From: Diphasiastrum complanatum
Lineage: Eukaryota > Streptophyta > Lycopodiopsida > Lycopodiales > Lycopodiaceae
Assembly: GCA_029204225.1 (NCBI GenBank)
Contig: CM055106.1
Coordinates: 1,593,378-1,657,377, forward strand
Reading direction: 5' to 3'
Length of the DNA stretch: 64,000 nt
Shown: positions 23,681 to 36,700 of the stretch, in pieces
How positions within the stretch are numbered: the stretch's first letter is position 1
How the letters are laid out: each line of letters starts with the position of its first letter
Notes under the pieces: generated by a model
What the model saw: only the letters and a program-made list of their open reading frames with translations
Told to the model about the DNA's origin: nothing
Database searches by the model: none
Program-made: the position numbers and the translations under genes

Positions 23681-26020
23681 TTATACAATGGGAGGTAAGT
23701 GATAATAGCGCCTTAGCCACCTACCATTTACCAAGGTGGGTAAAAGGTCACCCTCCAGTGTGGTCAATTGAACTGTGCCATTCTCGAATATTTTCATTAC
23801 TTGGTAGGGACCGAGGTCTGAAAATTTCAGTTTGTCTTTCGTGACCTTGCTTTGATACATTAATGCTAGGTCACCTTTGTGTAAGTCCTTTTGTTTTAGG
23901 ACATGGTCATGCCAGGCTTTGCGGCGTTTCTTTTTGGTGTGCAATGCATGCAAGACAATGGTTCGGGTTTCGCATAAATTCATCAGTAAGCCTAATCGAC
24001 ATTGGGTAGACTTACTTGTGTCTAATCATTCCGTCACGACTACTCTTAGGCTAGGAACAATGAACTCAACAAGCATTACAGCCTTGAGTCTATAGACTAG
24101 TTGAAATCGGGTATGGCCAGTGGCAAGCTTATAGGTTGTTCGAAACGCCCATAAAGCTGCTTGGAGTTTATGTTCCCAATCGAACCTACTGGCTTCCACA
24201 GTCTTTGTGATAATATTGCACAAAATCTTGCTGGAAGATTTGGCCTATCCATTACATTGGGGATAATAAGGCGTACTCTTGCGATGAACCACAAGGAATT
24301 CGGCTAGGAGTATTCGTATTGTTTCATTTAGAAAGTGAGTTATGCGATCACTCACAAGTTCTAAAGGGCATCCGAAGTGCGTTATGATGTTCTCATAGAG
24401 AAACTTAGCTGTGCTGGCTGCATTGGCTACTCTAACGGCCTTCACTTCTACCCACTGTAAAATAATCTGTTGCCACTATAATATATCGGGCTTGACTTCC
24501 TCTAGCGGTTGGGTGGATGGAACCAACATAATCTATGCCCCATTTTTTGAAAGGATTTTCTGCTATGATAGGCTTTAAAGGCATAAACCTGGATTTTCTC
24601 GGTTTTGTGGCTCTTTGGGACACATCAAAGTGTTTCACAAAGGTTGCCACATCACGGTGTAGGGTAGGCCACCAAAATCCTTCTTGGAGGACCTTTCGAG
24701 TAGTAGCATCAGTGGCCAAGTGACCACCACCAATTCCTTCATGAGCTGTACTAATAATAGGTTTTATTTCATGGTCCAGTAGGCATCTTCAAAGGATATG
24801 GTCTAACCCCATTCGATAAAGTTGTCCAGCTATTAAGCTATACTGGGCAGCTTTTATTATTAACTTTCGTTGATCTACGGAAGGTAGAGAAGGATCAAGT
24901 CGTCCCCTCACAAGATACTTAGCTATATCGGTAGCCCATTCTGGAACTACATCAACATAAAAAATATGAGCATCCGAGAGTTCATCATCAACTCCTACTT
25001 CTTCTCGACGTGTCGTCAATCTAGAAAGGTGGTTAGCCAAATAATGTTGTTTTTCGGTCCTAACCACTATCCAAAATTCAAACTCTTGAAGTTGTAAAAG
25101 CCATCGTGTAATACGTAATGACGAAATTTCTTAGTGCTAAAAATCATGGAAAGGGCCTCCCGTTCGGTGGTAGTGTAGTTAACTTCAGCTTCAATGAGTT
25201 GACGGCTCGTGAAGCGGATGGGGAAATCTTTCTTTTTCTCACCTGGTTGGGTCAACATGATCCCTATTGCATACTTAGATGCATCCGTGTGCACGTGAAA
25301 TTCGATGCTCCAATTTGGAGACCGTAGGATTGGGGTGGTGACCAAGGCTTGCTTAATCTTCTCGAAGGCGTCTAGGGCTTCATGTGTCCACTTAGGTTCA
25401 ACAGTGAGGCGGTAGAGAGGCAAGGCCAATAATACAAACAGTAATATGAAACATCTATAGTAATTAGTGTGCCCCATAAAGGTATAGACATCACACACTG
25501 TTTTGGACAGGGTCATCTCAATTATTACTTTTATCTTATCTGGATCAGTGGCAATTCTGTATTGCGATATGATATGTCCTAGCACGATGCCATGAGTCAC
25601 CCATGCGGTTGCAAAGGCAGTTTTATGCTGGTCTTCAGGTGCTATTTGCACTTGGTTATACCCACTGAATCCGTCGAGGAAACTATAGGCCTCTTCTCTG
25701 CTATTCGTTCGAGCACTCCTTCGGTAAAGGACAGGGCAAAGTGGTCTTTTTTTGTGACTGCGTTAAGTTTTTGCGCAGTTTCCCATTCTTTTTAGGCACA
25801 TTCACAATTGGTGATACCCAGTCGGTATGCTCAATCTCATATATGAATCCAGCTTCTAGTAACTTTTCCAACTCTTGTTGAATCAGTTTGGAGTAATGGG
25901 GGTTGCAGCGATAAGGTCGACTCACTTTCGGTTCAGCACCATCGACTAACGGAATGGTGTACTGCACTACTTCAGGTGGTATTCCCTTCAAATCCTTGTA
26001 GGACCATGCAAAACAATCGC
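23681..26020 (-). pseudogene. Ty3/gypsy E9 pol (RT to integrase), degraded
   Basis: Starts abruptly inside RT at DCFAWSYKDLKGIPPE, where the E10 LTR begins. RT is readable to 25701 (PIVNVPKKNGKLR). The next frame (25651-25067) jumps from HKTAFATAW straight to VTHGIVLGHI, so the segment carrying the catalytic YxDD is deleted. RNase H follows (HVHTDASKYAIGIMLTQPGE, FTSRQLIEAEVNYTTTERE), then the linker (25067-24789), the integrase zinc finger and core (24719-24026; KKWGIDYVGSIHPTARGS) and the C-terminal domain ending RWLRRYYHLPPIV at 23681. Several stops and shifts. The left part of RT and all of gag are absent because of the E10 insertion. Confidence 0.88.
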
Positions 26021-26644
26021 TGTTGGGGGTATTCCCAACAAAGTGTAAATAAATAAAATCCTCCAATAAAATGTGTTGCGAGGGCATGGCATCCTGCGTG
26101 TATAAGCCCATGGCCCAATGAGCACACAATTGAAGTTGTAAATAGAATAAACTTGACTTGGCCTTGTAATTAAAATAAAACTAGAGGCCCAATGTCTTTT
26201 TTAAACTTAGAGATCACTTGTTAGAGTTGGGTCCAGATTGGGACTCACATGAATCTTGTGATTTCTAATGTACTTTTTGTGAACCCTTGGATCAAGTTGG
26301 GTCCAAGATGAATGGATAGGATCATTGTGAATATTAGCCAATAAGATTGAGGGGCAAGGGCCTTCCCCATTTTATAAACATGCACCATTTGTACACTATT
26401 TCCATGCTTAATGAGAAGGAGGAAACTCTACCATTTTTGGAAGAGAAGCATCTTCATTTACTATTCATCACTTGCTATTGCTCTTGATTGTGTTTTTCAT
26501 TGCTTTCTATTTTCATGATTATTGTTTGCCATAGTGAATGTTTTTCCATTAGCAAGCATAAGGAGCATTTGAGCTAACCTCCACCCTCACCCTCTATCTC
26601 TCTCTTTCTCTTCCCTTCTCAATCTCTTCTTCTCCATTCCTTCT

Positions 26645-27862
26645 GTGAAGATGTGTATTTATTAAACAACGAATATACATCCGAATGAAGCAATATATAT
26701 TCACATAAGAAGACAAGAGCTGGATACATATATAATGAAGGGACCTGCCTATATTTTTCGCGACATACTAAATATCACATATAAAGGACAAGTCCTCAGC
26801 AATGAAGCGACATCTACAACAACCCTTAAATAAAGACACTTACATGAAACGACTCGATTCGAATCAACAATTCTAACTATAGTAATCTAAACTCAGGGTT
26901 AGATACATCTTTGCGGTATAATCTACATACGTGTCAGATATATATTGGTTAACCTTATTCAGTAAAGCGACATGCCTCTAATTTATAAAGACGTGATTGT
27001 TCGCTCTGAAGATGATAAAGAGAAGACACGATTCAGTCTTACTCACCAGGAGATATAGTTTATGTATTCGCTGAGAGATAAAAGTTTATGTACTTGTGAG
27101 AGATCTTCTGAAGTACTCTAACAATCTTTCTTATATAAATCTATCTCTGGTCAGACAGTTGCATAAGTACATTACAGTCTATGATGTGTATCCGTAAAAG
27201 TGTTCTAACGAACTGTCTTAAAACTAACTTATTCGTTCATTCGAATATTTGTTCGACACTCGAATACTTGTTTGATACCCGAATAACGTTTATCATCAGA
27301 AGTCTATCTCAGTCATCGATAGAAAAGTATGTATACAACTGAATTGATAGTCCCTGTCTGAAGAATTGAGATAAGATATCTGTATTCTGAATATCTCCGA
27401 ACATATGTTTCTAACATATTCGAAGATTATACAAGAGATTTAACTCTGAGGAGAACACTAGTTGTTGAGGACTACTGTTTAACTTTTGTTAATCCAAAAA
27501 TAAGATTAACTTATGATCACTGATGAACGAATACATCGAAATCAATCCGAATTCTTGCCGACACCTTAATCAGATAGAGTGGAGTACATTCGTACTACTC
27601 TGATAACAATTCTCCTGTAGAACGCCAATTCTTCGATTCGGAAGAGAAGACTGATATTCCGATTTTAAACATTCATTTATCCATTAAGTAATACTGGTTA
27701 CTTAACCCAAATGTCTGTTTGACAACCAGACTAATTCTCCATTTTATATCATACGAATAAGTCAGAACAATATCAACATTATACCATAAAGAAGCTATCC
27801 TCTTGGGGATTCGACATTAAATACTACAAAACTATACCAAATACAATTGGTATACCACGACA
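26645..27862 (+). mobile_element. Candidate solo LTR or other insert within the E10 LTR
   Basis: The block runs from GTGAAGATGTG to ACCACGACA and is flanked by CTTCT at 26640-26644 and 27863-27867. Its last 530 bp match the repeat at 9390-9897. The right end resembles a gypsy LTR end, but the left end does not give a clean TG with the same duplication, so the class is uncertain. No coding sequence was found. Confidence 0.5.
27330..27862 (+). repeat. Non-coding repeat, copy 2
   Basis: Partner of 9390-9897; shared blocks include CTGTCTGAAGAATTGAG, GTTGTTGAGGACTACTG, TACTACTCTGATAACA, AGTAATACTGGTTACTT and GACAACCAGACTAA, in the same order. Confidence 0.6.
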
Positions 27863-28088
27863 CTTCTCTTCAACCAAAACTATGATGAATGTAGGTGTAG
27901 AGGAGTAGAGTTAAAGAGGAGTAGTATAGTGATGAGTAGAGTTAATAGTATAGTGACGAGTAGAATTAAGGGAGAAAGTAGGAAATTAACTAAAAGTAGC
28001 ATCTATGCATAGTTAGGCACCTATCCAGTGATCTAACCTTTGTTGATAGGCGGAAGGGCTATACTACGAGAGATCTTCGACCCTATAG

Positions 28089-28106
28089 TGGCGCCGTTGC
28101 CGGGGA
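28089..28106 (+). other. Primer binding site of gypsy E10 (tRNA-Asp type)
   Basis: TGGCGCCGTTGCCGGGGA is complementary to the 3' end of plant tRNA-Asp and is the primer site used by Athila/Tat type gypsy elements. It fixes the plus orientation of E10. Confidence 0.9.
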
Positions 28107-29407
28107 TAGGTTTCCACTAACTAGTTTAGTTGTTTTTTAGCTATTTTCTTGCTTTTTAGAGTAGTTTAAGTAGAGTTTTGGGAGTTTAGAGTTAGTTTTC
28201 TGTATTTTTTTTGTGTTTGGACTGCTCACAGCTAGCGGAGGAGGTGTGAGAGGGTAGAGGAGGCCTGAACAACCTCTAAGGGCTTGAAACCCAAACCAGT
28301 CATCCAAAAAACTTAAAAAACATACCAATCTGTATTTTGGATGGAAAAAGAGCCAAAAAACTCATCAGATTTTTATATCTCCAGAATCAGTGGAAACTAA
28401 TCCTTGCATGACTGGCAGCAGCTCCAGGGTACTGTCCCAGACCTGCATAGAAGCCTGCGAGAGTTAGTCCCAAGCAGATTGTAAAAATCAGAGAAAAATC
28501 ATAAAAAACTCAAAAAACCCTTGAAAAAATTCAAATCTTCATAAGAACTCTCGCAGAGCCCTCTGAAGTTCCATCTCAGTAAGACCAGGACACAGAGAAG
28601 CTTGCGAGAGTTATTTTGATGAATAAGTGTCTGTGCGAGAGTTTCCAGTGAATAAAAATGGTAAAGTACCAGTGAACCCTCGCAGACAGTAAAATTTTCA
28701 GTTTCAATGGTCAAGAACTCTTGCAGAGGATTCTGAAGTTCCATCTCAGTGAGACCAGGACACAGAAGAGCTTGCGAGAGTTAGTTGGATTCTGGTGAGC
28801 AGAAAATTAGATTTAAGTGCTAAAAAATCACTAAAAAATGAAGATCCAGCAAATCCTTCTAGTAAGAACTCTCGCAGACCCTCTCAATCGATTCTGAATG
28901 TCAAATTACATCAATGATGAAGCCTGCGAGAGTTAGTATGAAGATCTGGTATAGATCAAGCACAAAAAGTGAATTTGAACCCTCGCAGACAGTGAAATTT
29001 TCACTTCTTGCAAGAGTTAACTCTCGTAGGAAATTCGATAGTGAGATCTGACCCAGATCTAGCTACTGTGAAGCTTGCGAGAGTCACTTCCTAGAGATAT
29101 GAAAGATATCAAATTTTTTACCTACAAAAACAGCTAAAGAACCCTCCACAACCAACCCTTGCACAAGATAACCCTCGTAGACCAAATCAGTGGAAAGATC
29201 TACATCAGATCCAGCTACTGTCAAAATCTCAGATCAATTAGTGTAAGGAGTAAAACGTTATCAAGGAAAAACCATCGTAAAAGGCCTAAAATTCATTCCG
29301 GCCGATCAGATTGATCAGATCCTTGAAGATCCAAACTGTATCCTACTGTATAAGCAAGATCCAATTACTTTGGAACCCACCATCAGATGAATCTGAGATC
29401 GGGATGA
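28107..29407 (+). other. E10 leader with recurrent TCTGCGAGAGTT / AACTCTCGCAGA motif
   Basis: No gene. Between about 28450 and 29100 the motif GCGAGAGTT and its reverse complement AACTCTCGC, with variants, occurs more than ten times (for example near 28457, 28548, 28607, 28770, 28865, 28920, 29072). Copies in both orientations could pair into hairpins. The same motif recurs after pol at 41280-41620. Confidence 0.65.
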
Positions 29408-30834
29408 TCAGTAGCACAAAGGATAGCAAATCAGGCACCACACCTTCTCAGATTAGCAACTGTGCAACAAGAAGCAGAACCGGAACCAGCACTAATGGAT
29501 CCAATGGGCCAACCCATACCTGTCGCACCCTTGTATGCAATTCGGAGAGCACCACGGATGGAGATACCAAAATATGACGAATCATCAGATCCCATCCGAT
29601 TCCTCCATATCTACGAGCAAGCTTGTGAAATCTACGACAAACGGACACCTGCAGAGAAGTTGATGCTATTCCCTATGTCCTTACTTGCAGTGGCTCAAGA
29701 TTGGTTTTTTAACCTGTCAGAGGAAGAGAAATCCACCTGGGAAGCGGTTAAAGGGGCTCTCATTACGCGCTTTAAGCCAAAGAAGTTCCTGGAAAACCCA
29801 TTTCTCCTGCTAAGAAAAGTCAAGATGGGAAAACGAGAAAGGGTATGGGACTATATTGAATGGGTCAAACATCTACAATCTGAGTGCAGTGCAGCCTTGA
29901 CCCCCGATCATGCGGTGATCATGTGGTTCCTAGCCGGATTACCACGAAGCATCAGAAGAGAACTGAAACGACGGGAGCAGTACGCTACCCTGCAAGAACC
30001 TATGGAAGATACCATCAGGGAAGAGGATGAGGGACCTGACAACGAATATCCTTCCACCCACACTCTTACTTCCTCGATCGTATCATCATCATCAAACGCA
30101 TCCACTCTCTCCACAAAACTGTTGTTGGAGAAAATGTCAAAATCACACAAACAGCAGATGGAGCAACTTACGGCATAGTTTGACCAAAAACTGAAGGCCT
30201 TATAGGGAACTGTAGCAGTAAATCCACAATAACCAGAACCAAACCAGCTGCAGTATCCTCAACGAGAAAATGTATGGTGTTCAGTATGCACGACCATACA
30301 GAAAACGAGTGTCCAGTCCTAAAGCAAAATATGAGACTAACACATAGATTTTGCCATCTGTGCAATGCAACATCACACGAAACGACATTTTGCCCTTTTA
30401 ATCCTAGGATTGTTCAACAGAAGAGAAGTCATTATTAGACTTCTTATCCTTATCATCAAGGGGCATCTAATGTGGCACCAAGGTATCGCACACCCAATCA
30501 ACCACAACGCATGGCCTTACCTGCTCCACTAGGGCCACAATCAACAACTGGCCCACGTAAACTGATAGTAGTGGAACAAGAAATGCAAATGCCACCTCAA
30601 CCTGAGCAGCAGCAGTGGTACGGACCAGATGAACCATTTATGGATCCTGCCATAAATGAATATGTTTCGGCCTATGCAGCTCAAACTCAATGTCAAGGTG
30701 GAAGAAATTACGGCTGCTACGAATGTGGTGAGGGACACAGAATTGCAGAATGTCCCTACAAGGGACAATATACAACCTCCTGTCGGGATTGCGGTTATGG
30801 ACACTGTTTCAACCCCATTTTTCATACAAAGTAG
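29408..30834 (+). pseudogene. Gypsy E10 gag, frameshifted
   Basis: The first frame (29408-30178, no clear ATG) holds the capsid-like retrotransposon gag domain: PKYDESSDPIRFLHIYEQA, FFNLSEEEKSTWEAVKGAL and FLAGLPRSIRRELKRREQY. It stops at 30178. After a damaged stretch, the frame 30472-30834 carries the nucleocapsid end with CYECGEGHRIAEC, a zinc knuckle one residue shorter than the usual CX2CX4HX4C, and a second half-knuckle CRDCGYGH. The frame then ends at the left breakpoint of the inverted segment. Gag would form the particle in the cytoplasm; this copy cannot. Confidence 0.85.
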
Positions 30835-31515
30835 TGGAGATCAAATTGACACCCGATCCTCCATCTACCACTGCCGCCTCATCCTCGTATCTCTTGTGTT
30901 TGATTGGCAAAGTGATGTTGTGTTCCTCACTTTCCCATGCTGCTCCGATGTGAAGGACGTTACTTGTTTCATCATTAGCCCACACAATATATGGGCTCAG
31001 GCGCTATTGGCTCCTCATCCGCTTTGGCCCATTCAACTAAAAGGCTTTTTGCTTGTGGTGCAATCTGCAGTAGTTCTCCGAGTGGTAAACTAACATGGCT
31101 TGACAACAAGAGTGTGAGCCTTTCAGTGTGTGGTACCTCAGGCTCCACCATGTGAAAAGGTGGTTCATGTTAGTACAAGTGATCATTCTGATCAGTGCAC
31201 AATGGTGAGCCCGTTTACGGTTCTCATTCGACGCCGACTGGAGGTTCTGTGGGATTGTTTCGTTCTTGCTCTTTTTTCTCCTCTTGTGTTTTTTGTACCC
31301 AGTGTTTTATTTTCTGGTACTGTCTTCTCTCTTCCCTCACATTTGGATATGGCGCTGAAGTTGAGGGTTGGTCGTCAGTGACCGATGGTGGTGGTGAGGG
31401 AGCCACTTCCTTCCTCTTATGTGCTCGTGTAACAACTAACACAGGAGCGTGATCTTGTCGACCTTTTGATGGCATCCCCACTGGAACTACTGGTTGTTGT
31501 ATGGCAATGAGGTTA
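30810..31515 (-). pseudogene. Inverted segment of E10: gag-protease linker and protease N-terminal part
   Basis: Within a plus-strand element this 700-bp block codes on the minus strand. From right to left it gives a charged linker (KGRQDHAPVLVVTRAHKRKE, then HWVQKTQEEKKEQER), a region PLGELLQIAPQAKSLLVEW, and the protease start with VVDGGSGVNLIS (30830-30870), where the catalytic motif is D-G-G-S. The protease C-terminal half lies on the plus strand to the right (31550-31740). Flipping the block would restore the usual order gag, linker, protease. It is therefore an internal inversion, with breakpoints near 30810 and 31515. Confidence 0.75.
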
Positions 31516-32444
31516 AGAGGTGCACTGGTTCAAGCTAGCATAATCCTGTGTGAAACCAAAAGGTGTAGTTGCTGATATTCTCATAAAGATAGCAGACATA
31601 CAATATGTGATTACTTTTGTGGTCATGCATATACCTGAATCTCCATATGCATACCTTGTTTTATTGAGAAGACCATGGTTGAGGACTGCGCAAGTAGTAC
31701 ACAACTGGGGTACAGGGAAACTCACCTTCGAGAACAGAGAACAGTGTAAAGGTAGATCCAACCACATGGGCGGTGAAACCTATTGCACCCAAAGCTGATG
31801 ACGGATCATCCATGACAGATCATATGATTGATCACCCAAGGCCAGCCAAGGGAGGTCACTATCATTCAGAGACGGATGTCATGAGATGGACGGATGCATT
31901 AGCAACTATTGACTACCAGGCATGTCAATATGAATCAGATCCAGAACCGAGTACATATTCACCCAAATGTTACACTATGGACACACCAATCACATTTGGG
32001 GTGAATATGATAAATGTAGCATGGCTGTCAGCGGAGCCGATTGAGAACCCAGTGGATGATGATCTAGTCCCGTGGCAACATGCTCTAACTTATAGTAAGG
32101 AGATTGAGCTGACTGATGAACAAGTCCTACACCACATGGACCCAGATCGTTACGGAACCAAGAAGGTACCAGCTCAACCACCACAAAGGTCTGCTATGGC
32201 GAAAGTCTCAAGGATCGAACCACCCAAGGCACCTGCGAATAAAAAGAATCAGTTGAAGCAACGCTACAACCAGGTGATCCGATGGAGTGACCTATCAGAA
32301 GAGGCAATAGCTGTAGTAGACGTTGATATTCACAACCATGAGGCGAATGTCACAGCAGTTTCGAAGAAAGACAACAAGGATAAACCCACCAAAATGACAA
32401 AAAAGAGCAAACAGAAGGTGTTAGACTCCTTGAAGTCAATCAAG
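31516..32444 (+). pseudogene. Gypsy E10 protease C-terminal half and protease-RT linker
   Basis: VKPKGVVADILIKIADIQY followed by VLLRRPWLRTAQVVHNWG (31550-31740) is the retropepsin C-terminal half; the G of the usual LLGRPWL is R here. A stop follows. The frame 31773-32444 encodes an acidic linker (PWQHALTYSKEIELTDEQ) and a Lys-rich stretch (KKDNKDKPTKMTKKSKQK). At 32444 it is interrupted by E11 and continues in the same frame at 38311. Confidence 0.8.
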
Positions 32445-33097
32445 TGTGAAAAATTGTCAACTAGTAGTATTTTCCTAACTTGAGATTTTGTAGGCCTATG
32501 GCCAAATAAAAGTTAGAGATAGGTTCATACATGTATGTAGAGGCCCAAAGTATGTGTACACTACTTTTGAGGTCACATTAATTAGAGGAGGTCGAGTGTG
32601 GAGCTCTTCTATTGGCTCATAATTTGGTGCATTCCTATTTGACCAAATTTCTAGGTATATGGGTGAATCCTATTGGACCCCAATTTTAGCCTATCATAAG
32701 ACAAGTGGCCAAGAGGCACTATGGCTGCTATAAATAGCCATCTCCACGAGTATGTACACATCTCATTTTCATTCTATTGAATGAATGTTATGCTCTTTGA
32801 AGGTCCATCTTCTTCTCTCTCACTTTTTTGTTCATATCTTGCATTCTAGCCACTAGAATTGTGATTTCTTTGTTGCTATGGCTTCACACGTGTGAAATGC
32901 AGGTTGTAGGCTCTGAAGTACGGACAGGGACAGCAAGTTTCTGTTTGTGGAAGCTTATGATCAGATTTTGATGTTTAGTTGATGTTTAGTATGCTTAACA
33001 TCACAATTTCTATCATTTTTTCAATCTAGATGTGCATAACTTCCATGGCCAAGATCTTTATGAAACTTTAGCATCTTTTGGATCTGAGTTTTTCACA
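32445..33097 (+). repeat. 5' LTR of E11
   Basis: TGTGAAAAATTGTCAAC...GAGTTTTTCACA. TATAAATA at 32729-32736 is the likely promoter, followed by TCTCCACGAG near 32740. An exact TTCACACGTGTGAA lies at 32883-32896 and GTACGGAC about 22 bases after it. Confidence 0.95.
32729..32736 (+). promoter_or_regulatory. TATA box in the E11 5' LTR
   Basis: TATAAATA in the context GCTATAAATAGCC, 285 bases into the LTR, where U3 should end. The duplicate in the 3' LTR is at 37937-37944. Confidence 0.7.
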
Positions 33098-33109
33098 TGG
33101 TATCAGAGC
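33098..33109 (+). other. Primer binding site of E11 (initiator Met tRNA)
   Basis: TGGTATCAGAGC directly follows the LTR end CA. It is the standard plant copia primer site. Confidence 0.95.
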
Positions 33110-33706
33110 ATTAGGCGGCCAAATGTGCAGGTTTTGCCAGATTTAGAAGAGATTTGTGGGCGAGTTTGCTTTTGTAGCATTCCAATCAAGTTTCTAGCTA
33201 AAAATCTTGTTGATTTATGTGTAGAAATTGGATCTTTGTGATCAAAACATCATTTGTATGCATTTCAATTGAAGTAGGGCGAATTCCCTCTGTACTTATC
33301 AGAATAAGGAGACAAAAATTGTTTTGGAAAGAGGGAGATGCAAGATCCAACAAGATCCTATTAGTTTTCCATTCTAGCATATAGTTTTTTGATTCAATTT
33401 CTTGCTTCTTCATGTCAAAAACTTCAAAATTGATGTAACCCTCTGATTTTCAGTTTGCTGAATGATTCAAGAGTGTATTTCAATCTTAGGAGTGAGGGAA
33501 AAGCAAGTATATTGAGGTTTGGTCTTGGTTTGATCAAGAAATCATAAAACTAGTGGCTAAAATTAAGGAAAAAGTGAGGAAAAGAGAGAAAAAGTAAGGT
33601 TTTAGGTTCCAAATCTTTGTGATTTCTTCTTGTGTTTCATTTGTTGATTCAAGAGAGTGCTTAGTGCATTGGAACAGGTCAAAGATCAGAGATCAATCAT
33701 TGCAAC

Positions 33707-36700
33707 ATGGCTACAAATGGAGGCTACATGTTGGAAAGCAATGATAGGCTTACCTCCCTCAACTATTCTACTTGGAAAGTAAGGATGGAGTCTTTGCTTG
33801 AGATGAATGAGTTGATGGATATTGTTGTAGGTGTGGAGGAGAGACCTTTGGCACCTCAAGAACAATTGAGGTATGACAAGAGGGCAAAGAAAGCCCTTCA
33901 CATGATCAAGATGAATGTGACAAATGAGCTTATCAAAGAGGTTGGTAAGTGCACATCATCTAGTGAAGCTTGGGAAGCCTTGAAGAAGGTTTATGAATCC
34001 AAGTCTACTTCTAGAGTGTTGACTTTAAGAAGGCAAATCTTTTCTTGTATGCAAAAGAAGAGTGAGAATGGACATGCTTTTGTTTTGAGAGTTAAAGCAT
34101 TGAATGATGAGTTAGCATGCATTAATGATGGCATAAATAATGAGGAGCTTGTTCAAGTGATTCTCAATGGCTTGTTGGATGATCATGCTAATCTTGTTCA
34201 AAGTTATGCTATCCAAAAATGTTTACCAAGTGTTGGAGACTTGCAAGAGGTCTTGTTGGCTGAAGAATTCAGGTTGCAAGCAAGAGTGGGAGCATCTTCT
34301 ACATCTCAAGGAGGAGAAGAGGAGGCAATGTTCTCTAAAGGCAAGTTCAAGGGCAAAGGTAAAAGCAATTGGTCTAAAGGGCAAGACCAAGGTGAGCACT
34401 CTACTTTTGGCAAAAAGAAGGATAGATCTAAGCTAAAATGTTTCTATTGTGGAGTCAAAGGGCATTTTGCTAGTGATTGTTTTAAGAAAAAGAGGGATCA
34501 AGGGGAAAAGCAAACCAATCTAACTATTGATGAGGGTGGGGATGAGCTTCTTTCAAATGATGCTTTTGTTATGTCATCTTGCTTGTTGGCTAATCATGGA
34601 GACATTGATCCTTGGTGGATTGATAGTGGAGCCACTTCTCATATGACATATCATAAAGAGTATTTTTCATCTTTAATGGCATTTGATGGTGATAGGAAGG
34701 TAATCTATACCGCAAATGATGGTGAGTGTGCAATCAAGGGGATTGGCACAATTCCTATTTCACTTTCTACAAATAGGAATATAGAATTGAAAGATGTTTT
34801 GCTCATTCCATCCATTACCAAGAACTTACTTAGTGTAAGCCAAATGCTTGACAAAGGATTCAAAGTTGAGTTTGATGGTGATGCTTGCTTGATCAAAAAG
34901 GGGTGTAGTATCATTGCAAAAGGGAAAAGGCAAGGGAAATTGTTCAAGCTTGATGCATGTGTTGTTGCTAACCAAGTTGGATGCATGGCAAATGAACAAA
35001 TGTCAATTCAAGAGGTATGGCATAAAAGGATGGGACATCTCAACTACAAGGCCTTGGAGGTAATAGCCAAAAAGGAGGTAGTAAGGGGACTTCCCAAGTC
35101 TCTTACTTGCTTGAATCATGTTTGTGAAGAATGTGCTTTGTCTAAATCACATAGATTGCCATATACTAGATCTATATCTAGATCTAAGATGCCTTTTTCT
35201 CTCTTGCATTCGGATATTCATGGTGTTACTACAATTAGCAATGGAGGTGCTAAGATGTATGTAACTTTCATTGATGATTTTAGTAGATTTTGTTGGGTTT
35301 ATCTACTAAAGAGCAAGGATGAGGTGTTTGATGTGTTTGTCAAGTTCAAAGTTGCTATTGAGACTCAATTTACAACCAAAATCAAATGCTTGAGGAGCGA
35401 CAATGGTGGTGAATACATTTCTAACAAATTCAAAGCCTTTTGCGATGAGCATGGGATCAAGAGGGAGTACACATGTCCAAGAACACCACAACAAAATGGA
35501 GTGGCCGAGAGGAAGAATAGAACCTTGTGTGAGAGTGCAAAGGCAATGAGATTGAATGCTAATCTTTCTAAACCTTTTTGGAGTGATGCTTTGTTGTGTG
35601 CAAATTTCCTATGCAATAGATGGCCAAGTGTTGTATTGGAAGGAAAAACCCCTTTTGAAGCTTTGTTTGGTACGAAGCCTAATGTCAAGTTTCTAAGAAC
35701 TTTTGGATGCATTTGCTACTTCAACATTACTCTTGATGATAGAACTAAGGAGGATCCATCTTCAAGAAAGGGCATTTTTGTTGGTTATAGTGAAGTAAGC
35801 AAAGCATATAGGATTTATGTTCCTTCAATCAAGAAAGTGTTCACAAGTAGGGATGTCATTTTTGATGAAGGTAACATTCCAAAAGTTGTTTCAAGTGATG
35901 ATGGTGTTGTTGCAACTAATGTGCTTGATGACAATGGAGTTGATGACACATTGGATGTGGATGTTGAAGAAGCCTCTTCAAGTCAAATTCCAAGGAGAAC
36001 TCCAAGGCATAAAGTGAAACCCTCAAGGCTCACTTATGATGGCAAAGGTAAGCAAGTGGTGGATGGATCCAACTATGCTTTCCTAACTTCTTTTGATGTA
36101 CCTTCATGTGTAGATGAAGCAAGGCAAGAAGAGGAATGGATCCAAGCAATGGATCTTGAGTTTGAAGCACTTATGAAGAACAACACATGGAGATTGGTGG
36201 AGCTTCCAAAGGGCAAAAGTGCAATTGGATGCAAATGGATCTTCAAGGTAAAGACAAATCAAGATGGATCTATCAACAAGTTGAAGGCAAGGTTGGTGGC
36301 TAAAGGTTATGCTCAAGAGCATGGCATTGACTATGAGGAAACCTTTGCACCCGTGGCAAAGATGGTGAGCATAAGAGTAATCATTTCCCTTGCAACTCTT
36401 TATGGATGGGATCTTTGGCAATTAGACATTTCTAATGCTTTCTTGAATGGTGATCTTGAAGAGGAAGTCTACATGGAGCAACCCGAGAGCTATGTTTCTC
36501 ATAGCAAGCCTAATCATGTGTGTTTTCTACAAAAAAGTTTGTATGGTCTTAAGCAAGCACCAAGGAGTTGGTATGCTAGGCTTAACTCTTTTCTACTTTC
36601 TCAAAACTTCACTATGAGTGAGTATGATCATTCACTTTACTTTAGAATTAGTGCTAATGATGTTACAATCCTTCTAATTTATGTGGATGACATTATTTTA

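Larger units (their letters stand above)
26021..28088 (+). repeat. 5' LTR of gypsy E10, carrying a 1.2-kb insert
   Basis: Begins TGTTGGGGGTATTCCCAACA, the common gypsy TGTTGGGG start, exactly where E9's RT is cut. It ends just before the tRNA-Asp type primer site at 28089. A TATA-like TTTATAAAC lies near 26381. A 1218-bp block (26645-27862) flanked by CTTCT on both sides sits inside it, so the LTR proper is about 845 bp. The exact right end is uncertain because no clean CA is visible before the primer site. Confidence 0.7.

Noticed and set aside
28089-28106. A possible tRNA gene fragment
   Set aside because: It is the gypsy primer site complementary to tRNA-Asp, adjacent to an LTR, and has no tRNA body.
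28450-29100. A CRISPR-like array from regularly recurring GCGAGAGTT
   Set aside because: Spacing is irregular, copies occur in both orientations, repeats are only 9-12 bases and the context is a plant gypsy leader.
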